Below, one piece after another: positions 23,842-35,724 of a stretch of DNA of 64,000 nucleotides (positions within the stretch are counted from its first letter, which is position 1; every line of letters starts with the position of its first letter). The position numbers and the translations under genes are program-made. The DNA lies in the NCBI GenBank assembly GCA_036429605.1, contig JAVFKD010000004.1:3658001-3722000 (forward strand). The letters are read 5' to 3'. The notes under the pieces are model-generated. The model saw only the letters and a program-made list of their open reading frames with translations, was not told the origin of the DNA and ran no database searches. Source of the DNA: Cladobotryum mycophilum. Its lineage: Eukaryota; Ascomycota; Sordariomycetes; Hypocreales; Hypocreaceae.

Positions 23842-24845
23842 TGTCTAGTATGTGTAGTAGGATGAAGCTTATGGAAGCAAGTGCATTGTCGATTGTGGGA
23901 GAGCCTAAGTCGAATGAGTTGATCCTCAGTAGGCTAGACTATAGCCTTGACGATTATCGATCGTCGTCGTCGTCGTTGTTGTTGAAAAGGCCGAACCGGT
24001 TTGTGTGGTTCGTGATGCGACAGGACACTGTTTCTTGGCGGTTTGGTGATAAATGGATTTGTCCTTGTCATACGTGGGTGGGTTTTTCGATTTGGGATCG
24101 CGGGGCTCCTCTTGCGCTGCCTTGTACCTGAAGATGCAACTTTGGTGAGAGAGGGACCTAGCCTAGGTACTTAGCAGAGGAACTTTGGGGCAGGCAAGCA
24201 AAGCTGATACTTTTTGGTACATTGGTGTTAGTGGGGCATCTCCCGCATGGGGTTGCAAGTCCAAGTATCGCTGTACTTTATATCATGAAAGGCTAAGTTA
24301 GTATTTTAACCTTTAAAATCAAATAAGGAAATAAAATATATTTATTTTCTTATTTACCCCGTTTATTAAGTTACTACCTAATATATAGATACATACACAT
24401 TAGCCTTGAGGTAAAAGAAGAAGAAACGATCGCTCGAAAAGGCAACCACCCACCCTGCCGCCTCGGTCCTCACCGGCGGAACACCGGCCAACCATACAAG
24501 CGCCACCATCTGCGTTTCTCAGCAGCTTCTTCCATTCGGTGCTACTGCGACTGCTGCTGGTGCATTGCATTGCGCTTCCCAGAGACTCTCTTCATCTTCC
24601 TCTCCCTCTTCCTCTTCTTCCTCCTCCAACATCACATCTTATATCAACGCTTCGAATTCCTGCTTCCTATCTTCTACCATTAATATCAATTACATTGGAA
24701 TTCTAACATCTTTGCTTATCTTTTCTCCTCAATCTCAATTGGTCTTCTTACTATTATTTTCCCTAGTTGCGGCCACTGCTGCTGTCTACTGCCACTCTTG
24801 ACCAGCTTCTAGGCACAGTCGCTTCGTCCCTTTCTCACCATAAAT
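23842..24845. other. Divergent promoter region SRP72 / NCBP3-like
   Basis: Contains a CGT/TGT trinucleotide run at 23961-23984, an AT-rich patch at about 24290-24400 and a CT-rich leader before the NCBP3-like ATG. The ORF at 24565-24801 translates this CT-rich leader and is not credible. Confidence 0.55.
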
Positions 24846-26170
24846 ATGGATTTGGACATTGAAATGGGTGATTCTGCCGAGGGACTGCAGGAAATACATG
24901 ATCATGAGCTCCCGCAAAATGAGGATATTCTGGTACGTCTGCGCCATTGCTTCGAGACAGACATCAAAGCGCTGAGTTGACTGACCGCTGACCTTTTATG
25001 CTTCTAGCAACCAGATGAACCCGAAGAGCCTGGCGAGGTAGCCGATGATGAACCCAAGAATAATGATGACGACGACGCGTCCAAGACAATCATCCCTACA
25101 AAGATCCACATCCGAGGTGTCGACACGCTCCATACAAATGATATCAAGGCATACGTCAAAGCCCATTATGGAGACGTGGACAAAGTCGAATGGATAGATG
25201 ACACGTCTGCTAATCTCGTCTTCGGCTCTGAGTCTATTACCCGGGATGCCATTGTTGCCCTCAGTTCTATTGAAATTGCAGATGCAACGGCTCTTGCGGC
25301 CGGGGAGAGCCTCCCCGCTAAATCGATTGAAGGGAGGCCAGAGATTTCTTTACACGTGCGCTTTGCTGTTGAGGCAGACAAGAAGCAAGTTGGAGCCGCT
25401 CTACGAAGCCGGTACTATTTACTGCACCCCGAACACGATCCTGAGGAGAGGCGCCGTCGACAGCAAGAAGGTCGATCAAAGTATCGCGAAAGGGATCGCG
25501 ACCATGATTACCGCCGAAATGGAGCTCGACGTAGGACTGAGTCAGACGATGAGGTGGAGACATTTGAAGCTAGCATGTATGACGATGCTCCACGCAAGTC
25601 GAGGGATAGGCGATCCTCGGAGTCGGATGACCGATTGTCTAGATCACATGTCCGAGAAAATAAAGGTAAGGAACTGTTTGCGGATCGTCCTGTTGGACGG
25701 GATCGAGCTATGCGCAATAGATCTGCCTCCCCGAGACGTAACAGAGACATGGATAACGATGGCGATGCAAACATGGATGAAGGAGCCAGCTCGTCACGCA
25801 ATAAGGTTAAGGCTCGCTCCCTTAAAGATCGCCTTTCTAGCGAGAGCAAGGCGAGGGAACTTTTCCCAACTAAGTCATCATTAACTGCAAGGAGCGGAGG
25901 GGGCAGCTCGATCAGCTAGAAAAGGCCATTGGATCGGCTCACTTGCAAGAGGAAGACATGCCCAAGATTGTGGCTATCCCTGATGCTGCTGTCGGAGATA
26001 GTCTTAACATCCGAGGAATGGCTAGTCAACGCGCTGGCGGCGATAACGGCTTCTCCATCAAAGGTGCCGCAAGTGCCAAGGAGCTGTTCCCAGATAGGTT
26101 CGGGGCAGGCAATGTAGGGAAGGAATTGATATCGAAGCGGAGACAAAGAGCAGAGGATTTGTTTTCATAG
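24846..26170 (+). CDS. Nuclear cap-binding protein subunit 3 (NCBP3)-like RNA-binding protein (frameshifted at 25899-25903)
   Basis: NCBP3 family proteins bind mRNA caps/exon-junction RNPs in the nucleus. Exons 24846-24932 and 25008-26170. The acidic N-terminus (DEPEEPGEVADDEPKNNDDDD) is followed by an RRM-like fold: TKIHIRGVDTLHTNDIKAYV, YGDVDKVEWIDDTSANLVFG. Then a basic Arg-rich linker (ERRRRQQEGRSKYRERDRD) and a tail with repeated ELFP motifs (KARELFPTK, AKELFPDRFG) ending KRRQRAEDLFS. The frame stops at 25919 after ARSGGGSSIS, while the downstream frame is open from QLDQLEKAIGSAHLQEED. One added G in the G5 run at 25899-25903 joins them into 416 aa. I found no intron that would do so. 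Convergent with the OXNAD1-like gene 172 nt away. Confidence 0.8.
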
Positions 26171-26342
26171 AAATCTATTGAGCGAGATGATGCTATTGGA
26201 GGACAATAGTAGTATGCATTCATGTGGGGGAGCGAGGAACAACATATCAGCGGAAATGGGACGGTCATATTGATACCACGGGCGTTTGGAGTTGAAGCAC
26301 ATTCAACCCTGGTGTTGCATTTTAATATTCTTGACATTTACA

Positions 26343-27454
26343 TTACCACCATTTCTCCGCCAGGACGTGTTGTGGGTTGACTGAAAGTCCATCCAGTGAA
26401 GTAAGTCCCGAGACGACCTCATCCGTCATTGTAGGTGGTCCGCACACGTAGACCACGGTAGACTCGAGGAGTTCGTTCCCAATCGCGGCCTCCAGATCGG
26501 CTATGGAAAGGCGTCTGGGCTCGATCTCTATCGATGTTCCATTGACCTCGTGTGTGCCCTTTGTGGTGCCGTCGCCCGTTATAAATAACTTGACGTAGCC
26601 CCTCAATTTCCCCTGTCCAAAGAGAGATGCGAGTGTATCTAGGAACAGAATCTCACCAAGGCTGTTGCCCTCTGGCACTTTGGTAGCATACAAGAAACGG
26701 GTATCAAGAGTATGTCTTAAGCCTTCACCCTCGGAGAGGTAGCTCAGCATACTTATCAACGGATTGACACCCACCCCGCCAGCCACGAAGACCACTCTTT
26801 GAATGCTAGCCAGGTGCAGTCCCTCTGGTGGGAAGACAAAGCTGCCACCAATCCGGACCTGCAGCATGGATCCCGTAATCTGATCCTCTGGGCGCCATAG
26901 CCAGGCCGCGGGGGGTTATCTGGCGATTCCTGTACAGCGAGTTCGAGATAAGGCGAAGGGCTTTGGAGAGCGGCGGAGGGGGAGGAAGTAATGGTGAAGC
27001 CGCCAGCTTTCGGCACACCGGGAACGAATGTATCAAGCCATTGGCCCGGTAGGAACTAGACTCTCGACATCAACAAAAAAAAGCACAATCACATTATCGC
27101 GAGAGCTCCTTTACGTACCCGTACTGGCCCGGATGTAAGCTCAAGACGAAACAAGCGGACCCGCCGATTGACTTGAGTTATATGGCTCAGCCGTGCTTGA
27201 AGTAGTTCCTAATTTTGATTTAGCATCGCTAAGATGGATGCTTTTTTTATATTCTTCAATAGCAGTTCAAACAAACAAACACACACCTTTTGTCGGGGTT
27301 CTTTGGCCGTTCGTTCAATGTGACTTTCCTTTTGCTTCCTCGCCCCTAAAGTTGCCATTCTGACGTCACAGAAGCGTCTAGATCCTGATAGAAAGACAGA
27401 TAGGGGAGAGGTACAGTGATTGCGGCGTAGTATGCGCGGTGATGTTCGATTCAT
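26343..27454 (-). CDS. OXNAD1-like NAD(P)H/FAD oxidoreductase, probably mitochondrial (frameshifted at 26910-26915)
   Basis: Ferredoxin-reductase-type oxidoreductase with an FAD domain and an NAD-binding domain; substrate unknown. Exons 27454-27287, 27208-27119 and 27055-26343. Conserved blocks in order: KESHIERTAKEPRQ, RRVRLFRLELTSGP (FAD domain), FLPGQWLDTFVPGV, then VVFVAGGVGVNPLISML (NAD-binding glycine motif) and VVYVCGPPTMTDEVV. The FAD part runs into a wrong frame after QESPDNPP. One extra base in the G6 run at 26910-26915 (C on the coding strand) restores AAWLWRPEDQITGSMLQVRIGG. Start is uncertain: ATG 27454 gives an Arg/Ser-rich mitochondrial-type presequence (MNRTSPRILRRNHC), ATG 27358 gives a cytosolic MATLGARKQKESH form, and ATG 27589 is also open. 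About 323 aa from 27454. Confidence 0.8.
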
Positions 27455-27902
27455 ATGAAATGATTTATATAGTCCAAATGGTATGAAGTTGTTTGTGACA
27501 TGTTCAAAGCGCTCGATATGCAACCATCGCTTAACTAATCTAGCCAGTCCAGTGACATGACTGTGATATCTTGCGGAACCCGACATCACCGAGCATCAGA
27601 TTATCTTTCGCATATGAAAGGTGAGAATATAGAGGCTTATGTGCAGATATTTAACCCCCTGCACGTATTTATTACGCATCATACCGTTTAATCCAAGGCC
27701 GCGCAGCGCTATGAGCTAGCACCATTACTCTATCATCTGATTCTACACGGAGTAGTTCGCCCATCACTCAGCACACGACTCTGCTTCGCCTCGGATTGAC
27801 GCCCCCAATTCATTTCTGGATATCCGTCACCATGTTTTCGAACGATCATATATTCGTATAACTCCTTAGCAACATCCTTAACTCCAAGCCAAGTGATTCC
27901 GC
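27455..27902. other. Spacer OXNAD1-like / AP-1 gamma
   Basis: 5' region of the OXNAD1-like gene and 3' UTR of AP-1 gamma. Nothing else recognised. Confidence 0.55.
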
Positions 27903-30648
27903 TTAAGAAGGCTCAGTCCAATTAACCTGGTCCATTACCTGACCTGCCACAGGGTGTGTGAATCCAATTCGCAATCTCAATCGCAAAGGCTGTGTTGTTG
28001 TTAGCATCCTACACTCTTCTCATGATACGAATGATCGATGGATTACTTACCCCCTTACAGCCCGATACCCTCATCGTCTGGGTTGCCTCAGCTCCAGGAC
28101 CCAGGTCAGACGACGAAATACTCAAGAGTTGCAGCTTCTGAGATTTTGGAACTGCTGCTTGTAGTCCAACGTTGGAAAGAGGGGACGATCCGGAGGTGTT
28201 TTGGAATCGAGCCAATGCTTGTATTAGACCCTCGGCATTCCTCTGAATCTGGAACGTTACATTGAGATCATTCGCGTTGTAACACGCGTGTTCAGCTTGA
28301 CCCTGTGGCATCTGTAGTTGCTGCTGTGGTGGTGGCGGTGAAGAGACCCCGCCCAGGATATCCAGGCCAGCCGACGGAGAGGCTGATGTTGGCGCTGGTT
28401 GCGCAGGCCCGGAGCCGAATAGGTCCATAATAGATGCGACGTTTGATGCCTGTGGAGGGGGTGATGTGGAGGCCGGCGCACCGCCACCAAGAATATCTGC
28501 AAGCAGATCAGAGTTTGAAGCCAGAGATCCATTGGCAGGTGTTGGTGTAGCTGCTGGAGCATCCATGATATCGAGAAGATCTTGCTCTGTTGGTTTGATG
28601 ATCCTGGATTTTCTGTTTGCATTCTTTGACTTCTTTGTCGGCGCTGGGCCGAGGACTCTCGACTCTTCCTTGATTTGAGGAGGAGGCATCTTCTCAAGAA
28701 CACCTCTGCGAATTTGATCAAATGAAAAGAGGTTGCTGTATTCAACAGCACGCTGCTGGACTTCCACATCCAAGCTTGTTTGGTGGTTCTGTAGAAGGCG
28801 ACGGATTCTCTCAACTTGGGAAGCGTCGGAGAATCGTGTGCTCAGTTTCATAAGGGCTGTGACAATATATTCAGTTGTCACCTGAGTACCGTAGCTGCTA
28901 TTCAAGATGAGCGAGAAGAGATCAACAATCTCACTTTCCTTGACGTCCTGTACCAGCTCTTCCCCTTCAAACTGTCCGCCCTGAAGAAGCACATCGGCAA
29001 ACTCACCAACGCACCAGGCTCCAGCTTGCGTCAAACTCTCTTGTGTAATGTCCTTTTTCAGATTTGAATAGAGTTTGTGCACGGCGTAAGCCTGTAGTTC
29101 CGATGTAGTAGCAACGAGTCGAATAAATGAGGAGAGAATCTGTTCCTTAACGTAATTGCCAGCTAGGGTAAAGACTCGCAACATGGTGTCAAAGTGCCAG
29201 CGCTTATTGGGTGCAAATTTATCGGCAGCAATACCAATTTGGCTTGTCATGGTGGGTTTAAACTCGTTGTCCGCAACCTCCAAGAAAGCCAAAAGCTCTC
29301 TGATAAGGACCCTGACGTTGGTTTCGTTGATCAGGGTGAAACTCAGATCAAGCGCTCTTCGCCTTATGCTAATATCAGGGTCTCTCAAACATTCCAAGAT
29401 TGTGTTGCGGTGTCTTTGAACAGCGTTAGGCTCGATGGCTACGACTTTAATGAGAGTGTTTAGAGCGACATATCGAATGTTGTTGTCCCGGTTGGTAAGG
29501 AATTTACCAAGAATATTAACACCAAGAACCCTCAGACCAGAATCAGCTTCGATATCCAGAATAGTGAGAACGGCTTCGTAGAGAATCGAATTTCCAACAT
29601 TCTTGGACGAGTCCGTGTTTGTCGCCACCTGCGCCAAGATATCGTTGATCTGCTCGCTTGTCTGGGCATCTCCAACAGCCAGAACCCTGAGCAACCGGAG
29701 AATCTTAACCTGAAGGAAAGGATCGGTGATTCCAGTAACATCATGCTCCGGAGCATATCCGGACGTTGACAGGCCCTTCAGAATCTTGACTAAACCAGGT
29801 ACGAAAGTTCGGAATTTTTCTACAATACCCTCCTCTCCCCTTCTTCCTCGTCCGCCTCGCACAGACTTGTAACCAGGGTAAGTCCGCATAGAAGGACGCC
29901 ATGGTTTCTGTCAGAAAGGAGTGCTGTAGCTTTTTCAATGAAGTGTTCTTGAAGATCTGGTACCTTGCGGCAGATCCTCATAGCGCAGAGAGCAGCCTTT
30001 CTTCTAATGTATGGATTGGCGGTGGAGACGAGGTTTTCGATTTCGGGGAACAAATCTCGAGACATTTCGACGGAGGCAATATTGCCGAGGGTGCACAGCG
30101 CAAGTCCGACGACATACTGGTTGGAATGGCCGAGATCGCTGCGCCTTGATTAGAGCTTATCTTCAAAGGTATGGTGCTTAATTCGGAGGGGGCAGTACTT
30201 CTTCAATGAATTCGTAACGAGGGTTAAAACTTCTTGGTTTTCATCAAGAAGCAAGCTCGTTGCGAGATGTCCTAGACGCTTATCTGCAAATCGTGGGGAT
30301 GCTAGCAGCTTTATACATTCGATCTGTCCGAAATGCGTTCGCTCGCCCAGGGTGAAGAGATAAAGCAGTTTGGCGACATTGTTTCGGCTAGCCACTTGAG
30401 TTAACAGGCCTGTATGCCATAGATGATCCATTTAGACGAAGTAAGACGAAATACCGGATGTTATGATCATGACTCTCTTCTCGAAAGCTCGCACGGATCG
30501 CTGCACTCTCTTTCTGGATGACAGCCCGCTCGTCGGCGATCGTCTTGGCCGCGCGAACGTTGCGGATGAATTGCTTTACTATGATATCATTAATATTAGC
30601 ATGATATTCAGTGTAGGGTAAAAAAGGAATCATCATACAAGAACTCAT
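27903..30648 (-). CDS. APL4: AP-1 complex subunit gamma (gamma-adaptin) (frameshifted at 29837-29840)
   Basis: Large subunit of the AP-1 clathrin adaptor at the trans-Golgi and endosomes. Exons 30648-30639, 30578-30455, 30387-30199, 30138-28051 and 27989-27903 give 832 aa after one correction. The first coding exon is only 10 nt (MSS plus one base). Conserved adaptin blocks: LKQFIRNVRAAKTIADERA, RNNVAKLLYLFTLGE, NPYIRRKAALCAMRI and YAPEHDVTGITDPFLQVKI. A Pro/Ala-rich hinge follows (about residues 600-720), then the gamma-ear ending FTHPVAGQVMDQVNWTEPS, reached only through the last intron (28050-27990). The frame breaks after LCEADEEEG. One extra base in the C4 run at 29837-29840 gives GGEEGIVEKFRTFVPG. 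The total then divides by three. Confidence 0.93.
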
Positions 30649-32240
30649 CGTGTGGCGGGGAGTTAACCTGATGAAGGGGTCACTGTAAAGCTCCTTATAT
30701 GATGGCCGAGGCGGTGGACAATTGAAGCAGTTGAGCACAAGGTTCCAATCCTCTCATGCAGAGGATCGTACTGCACTCAAACCAGACGGTATTGTATCTG
30801 CTGCTGGGTGGCGTCAGGCAGCCGACCTTGAAGTTGGAGGTTGTTTCGCAGGCTCGAAGACGTGTAACTGTCTGGATCTCTCCAATATCGCCAGGCACTG
30901 TCTTGGTTAGCAGCACGGCTCCCCTACCTGTCGCATGGCTCTAATTCTGGCATACGTGGGGCAAAACCGTGGAGGGAGCTGCATCATGGCAAGACTACAA
31001 GGTACTTCTGTACTCTTCCTTTAGACGGAAAAGCAATAGCCCGTGTCGAAAATGGTACGTACCTTCGTGCTCTAGTGGGTTTTCTGGACAGTCTCACCCG
31101 AAAACATTATCATACATCCATATAACAAGCTATATAAGAACGTTGTACTCCGTAATAGCAACCAAATAAAAAGATCAGATCTAATAGAGGAAAGATAATA
31201 ATTTTCATTTTATAAGCATAAAAATATTGATAAGGCTTATAAGCTATGAACATAATTATGATATGCCTAAAATTAAGAGGGGAAAGCGAATGGACTTGTT
31301 ATTACCCACTGTATTGCTAGATATAATATCCACTGAGCTGACTATATCCTTTATACCCACTGTATCCCGACGATGAGATGGGTAGCACAAGCGAGGCATG
31401 TTGGCATGTGAGCATTGCAAAACTTGGGATCTGGCCGACCATGCATGCTGTACTCCGTACATATCAATTAATATAGCTAGCAGGCAACAGTAATGAGGGA
31501 AATAGACATCCTCTTCAACATTCCGTTATTATTACCGCTCTCTAGAATGACAGGCAACAGTCATCGGGACAGGCATCCTCGAAGACGAGCTTAGGTGAAA
31601 TATCTACCTACTAGTAGTCCTGACCTACCTATCCAGAATGGACTTATTAACCAACCAAATATCAAGCATCACAAGATGCCTAATGGACTTGAAAAAGAAA
31701 CCAAGAGGCGTGATGCCTGGAACAGAAGCAAAGGACAGACGCCTCCGCCCAGTCTGTGTCGGCCGATTATAATACTGTGGCTCATGACACATTTCCCCGA
31801 TCACATATCAAATTAATATTTTTTGAAGGGCGTGCATCACAGTGTGTGGATCCGGGAGTCCGTGTAATGGGATTCGTTACAACAGTTCAACGTGAGTCAT
31901 AATACCAGCTTGCTCTGACCAGAGAGCACATGTTACCCAAGAAAGAAGAAAGAGACGTAAACGGAGTCCTATCAAACTCATTACTTCGCTAAACGATGGC
32001 GATACGGCAAAAGCCAGTAAAGAAGCTAGACTTTTGCTCACTATCGCGGTCTTGGTGCCGTACCGATAATTTCGAATCGCTCGCAGACCTGCCAGTAAAA
32101 GAGAAGAAATCCGACATATTGTTTCCCTAAATGACATGCTGCACTACACCAATTTGTTATTGTTGCATGGTTGGCTGAAAATACGGCCTCCAGCGCAGCA
32201 GAACAATTGGCTAGTCGCCAAGAATCCGAGACATAACCCC
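30649..32240. other. Spacer AP-1 gamma / calmodulin, partly AT-rich
   Basis: No gene recognised. AT-rich from about 31130 to 31330. Contains a degenerate direct repeat (31481-31516 and 31551-31584, both starting CAGGCAACAG). The short ORFs lack family resemblance. Confidence 0.5.
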
Positions 32241-33199
32241 TCACTTTTGCATCATAAGTTGGACGAATTCGTTGTCTGCAAAACCAAGTTAGTGACTGTG
32301 TGAGGCAAAATAAAAATAAAAATGAACTCCAAGTAAAACATACAGTCGATTCGGCCATCACCGTCCTGATCAGCCTCCCGAATCATCTCGTCAACCTCGT
32401 CATCAGTGAGCTTCTCGCCAATTGACGTCATGACATGGCGGAGCTCAGCAGCTGAGATAAAGCCGTTGTTGTCGCGATCAAAGACCTATGAGTAATTAAC
32501 ACCTAAAACTGAGTAACAGGACCTCGACTAGGTACCTTGAAAGCTTCCCGGATCTCCTCCTCGGAGTCGGTATCCTTCATTTTCCTCGCCATCATAGTCA
32601 AGAACTCTGAATTGGTATTTATTAGCTTCGTTCGCTTTCGTCTAAGGGCTATGGGGTCTTTGTGCCGTACCAGGGAAGTCGATGGAGCCATTGTTGTCAG
32701 CATCAACCTCGTTGATCATGTCCTGAAGCTCAGATTCGGAGGGGTTCTGGCCTAGGGATCGCATGACGGTACCAAGCTCCTTGGTGGTGATCTGGCCTGC
32801 CGCATTAGTTAGCAAATGCGCATTATGACGAGTAAACTAGCTCTGCCATCTCATCTCAGATAGAGCTGAATAAAGGATATCATATCGGTGTCCCAATCAT
32901 GGAGCGCGAGAGATGTAGAGGGGAGAGTCGCGTTAAGCTGTTACATACCATCGCCATCCTTGTCCTGCAGCAGCAAGTTAGCAAGAAAAATTCAAACCTC
33001 AAGCAATGTATTTGAGAATCCTGACAAATAGGGAGAAAGCCTCCTTGAACTCGGAGACCTGCTCTTCGGTGAGGGAATCAGCCTGTTGCGGGTTGAACTG
33101 TCAGTTCTCATAGAGCTCATGGATCTTGGGCAGCCCCTCAACGGTCGCGGGGTTGCGACGTAAGACGTAGCAGCAGGGGCATCGTTTGCGACTCACCAT
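32241..33199 (-). CDS. CMD1: Calmodulin
   Basis: Ca2+ sensor that activates calcineurin, kinases and myosins. Seven exons: 33199-33197, 33082-33026, 32964-32949, 32796-32671, 32606-32536, 32485-32344 and 32275-32241, summing to 450 nt (149 aa). Exon 1 codes for the initiator Met alone, followed by a GTGAGT donor. Exon 3 is a 16-nt microexon inside the first Ca2+ loop (DKDGDG). Four EF-hand loops are intact: [36 protein letters not shown] and [12 protein letters not shown]. The ends [17 protein letters not shown] and FVQLMMQK are the family ends. No frame problem here. Divergent from TLG2. Confidence 0.98.
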
Positions 33200-34236
33200 T
33201 GCGTACAAGGATGATAATGACAGTTGATGAAATGAAGATCTATGCGGAACAGTATTAGTACTGAGGCGCACGTATGAAAGAGGAAGTAGGTAGCGTCTTG
33301 GCGAACAATTCGAACCTTTTTTGTTTTGTTGGTGGTGTAGTTGAGAGAACGAGATGCACTTTGTATAATAAGTACCAGCCAGAGTAGACGTGCCGCAGGG
33401 CACGACTGGTAAGGCAGACTCCACAGGCAGACACGCAAATCCTCAGGCAGGATCTATGCAGGATTGGGTCGCGGCGAAGGCGCTGGAGCCACTGTTTCGA
33501 ACAGCGACTTCCTTCCCAGCCCATAGGTAGACTAAGGCGCGCCGTTCAAAATAATAGTTCGCACTGTATGAAGTTACGCCTGATAGTGGGCTCATAGGCT
33601 TGAGGGGTATTATCGCTGTAGCTAGTCATCCATGTGAATACCGATCATGCACCTAGAAAGCTAATGGCACATATAATATAGAGGAGAATAGATTTAACTC
33701 CACGATGTTTAAGAGATTCATGACGGTGACGAGCAGCAAATAATTCAAGTTATACGGCACATGCTAGATGTCAGAGAGGAAATAAAAAATAAAATAAAAT
33801 AAAATAAAAGCGTTAAGTAAAAGCATGGGAATATCAAGAAACCATGGATACTTAGTAGATTATCAATTGTTGATTCTCTCCTACCTGACCTCATCAGACG
33901 ACACAGTCAGACTAGAACAAGCTAGAGGCGACGTATTGGAACACTGTGCAACTACTGTTTCCCGGCGGGCCACATACAGTACGTAGTACGTACACATACC
34001 AACACCTACAGTACTGGAGCTAATCACAGGGAAGAACGCCCGAATCCATAGGCTAATGTCGGCAGTGTCGTAATGCAACTGGCCAGCTTCAACTTCCAGG
34101 TAGATGATGTCTGGATAATGTCGACAATGCCCGTAACGTGAACCCATGAATTCCTCTTTAAATTCAACGTCGTTTTCTCTTACACCCACCCATTTATTGT
34201 CCTGACGGACTGCCACACGCTCCTTTTGCGTCCGCC
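33200..34236. other. Divergent promoter region calmodulin / TLG2
   Basis: Both promoters; an AAAAT-type A-rich repeat at 33781-33809. No other gene seen. Confidence 0.6.
33781..33809. repeat. (AAAAT)n A-rich microsatellite
   Basis: AAAAT units in tandem, about five copies. Confidence 0.85.
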
Positions 34237-35434
34237 ATGTGGCGCGACCGCACCAACCTGTAAGCATTCATTCGCATCCCTAGTATGGCTTGGTGAGAGC
34301 GAGCCGAAGCTTCCACTCCACTGCCAGTCAATTTCTGTTGACTGACAAGTATTCATATAGATACATTTCCTACCGGCAGTCCTACGCGCACCATCCTACC
34401 CAGCGAAACAAGTATGCGGCTGGCGCGTCAGGCTCCGGCGGCTTCTCCGATGCCTACTCGAGCGGTAGCTATGCGCAGGAGGATCGGCGCGGGCTGCTCT
34501 CGAGCGGCGCATTCGATGATGACGGCGACGCTGTGATTGAAATGGACCTCCTGCCTCCGAGATGGACCGACGTTTCTGACGAGATCACCGAATTGCTTGC
34601 TGGTATTGCGACAAAGGGTCAACGACTGGATAAATTGCATCAAGCGCATGTGCTCCCTGGCTTTGATGATGACGAGGCTAAGAAATCGGAGGAGATACAG
34701 ATCGAAAGACTCACGCAGGAAATAACCCGGGGGTTTCACCAATGTCATCATGCTATTCAAAAGATTGAACAGATGGTTCGAGAGTCTAGACAGTCCGGCA
34801 TGATTAGCAACGCCGAGGAGACCATGGCCAAGAACATACAAATATCTCTTGCGACCAAGGTTCAGGAAGCGAGCGCAGCTTTCAGGAAGAAACAGAGCGC
34901 CTATCTAAAAAGTTAGTATACGTCCTTAACTGATCATGTGTCTGACTAGCTACTAACAGTCTTCTAGAGCTTCGTGATATGGGAGGCTTCGGTTCTGCTA
35001 GTCCCGGTGACCGGCCAAATTCACCATTCCCTGGCTCCTTTACAGATCCATCTTTACAAGAATCCGATGCCGATCGATCATATTCCCAATCAACACTAAA
35101 GGTAGCGATGCAGCAAAAGACACTACATTCGAATGACACCGCAATAGCCCAACGAGAACGGGAAATTGAAGAAATTGCACAGGGAATCATTGAATTATCA
35201 GATCTCTTCCGCGATCTCCAGAACATGATTATCGACCAAGGCACTATGCTGGACAGAATTGACTATAATGTCGAACGCATGAACACCGACGTCAAGGCCG
35301 CTGACAAGGAACTGACTATAGCACAAGGCTATCAGAAGAGGAATATTAAAAGGAAGGTAATACTTCTTCTACTAATTCTAATCGCCGGCTTGATTATCCT
35401 ACTCGTGATTAAACCGAAAAGGGACGGCGAATAA
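34237..35434 (+). CDS. TLG2: t-SNARE Tlg2/syntaxin-16
   Basis: Qa-SNARE for fusion of endosome-derived vesicles at the trans-Golgi. Exons 34237-34259, 34361-34911 and 34968-35434 give 346 aa. The start MWRDRTNLYISYRQSY is the family beginning, and IDRTN-type spacing explains the 23-nt first exon. The Habc region runs through PPRWTDVSDEITELL and YLKKLRDMGG. The SNARE motif covers QREREIEEIAQGIIELSDLF to YNVERMNTDVKAADKEL with the zero-layer Gln in LFRDLQNMIIDQGTMLDRI. One C-terminal membrane anchor (KVILLLLILIAGLIILLVI) is followed by a short tail. Convergent with the PPR-like gene. Confidence 0.94.
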
Positions 35435-35724
35435 ATCATAGGCTTGGGTTTGGGCCAGGGCAAGATATCTTTGGGGAACTTGCAGATGCTGCAGCGCGGT
35501 TTTAGCTCGTAGCTTGGACGCAGCATTTCAATGAGGCATGCGATGATTCTATGTTGGAAGAACCTTTGGTTATATGTACCAATAGGATGTACACAAAAAC
35601 GCCATGAAATGAAGGCTGCAGGTGTTGCCTGGCGTCACGGTTTTGATTAGATTTATTACACGGTCATTAGATACTGCGCACTGGGACGGGCTTCTTTTTT
35701 GTTTAAATAGATTTTCTGTGTCCC

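Noticed and set aside
24565..24801. 78-aa Ser-rich ORF
   Set aside because: Translation of the CT-rich leader of the NCBP3-like gene.
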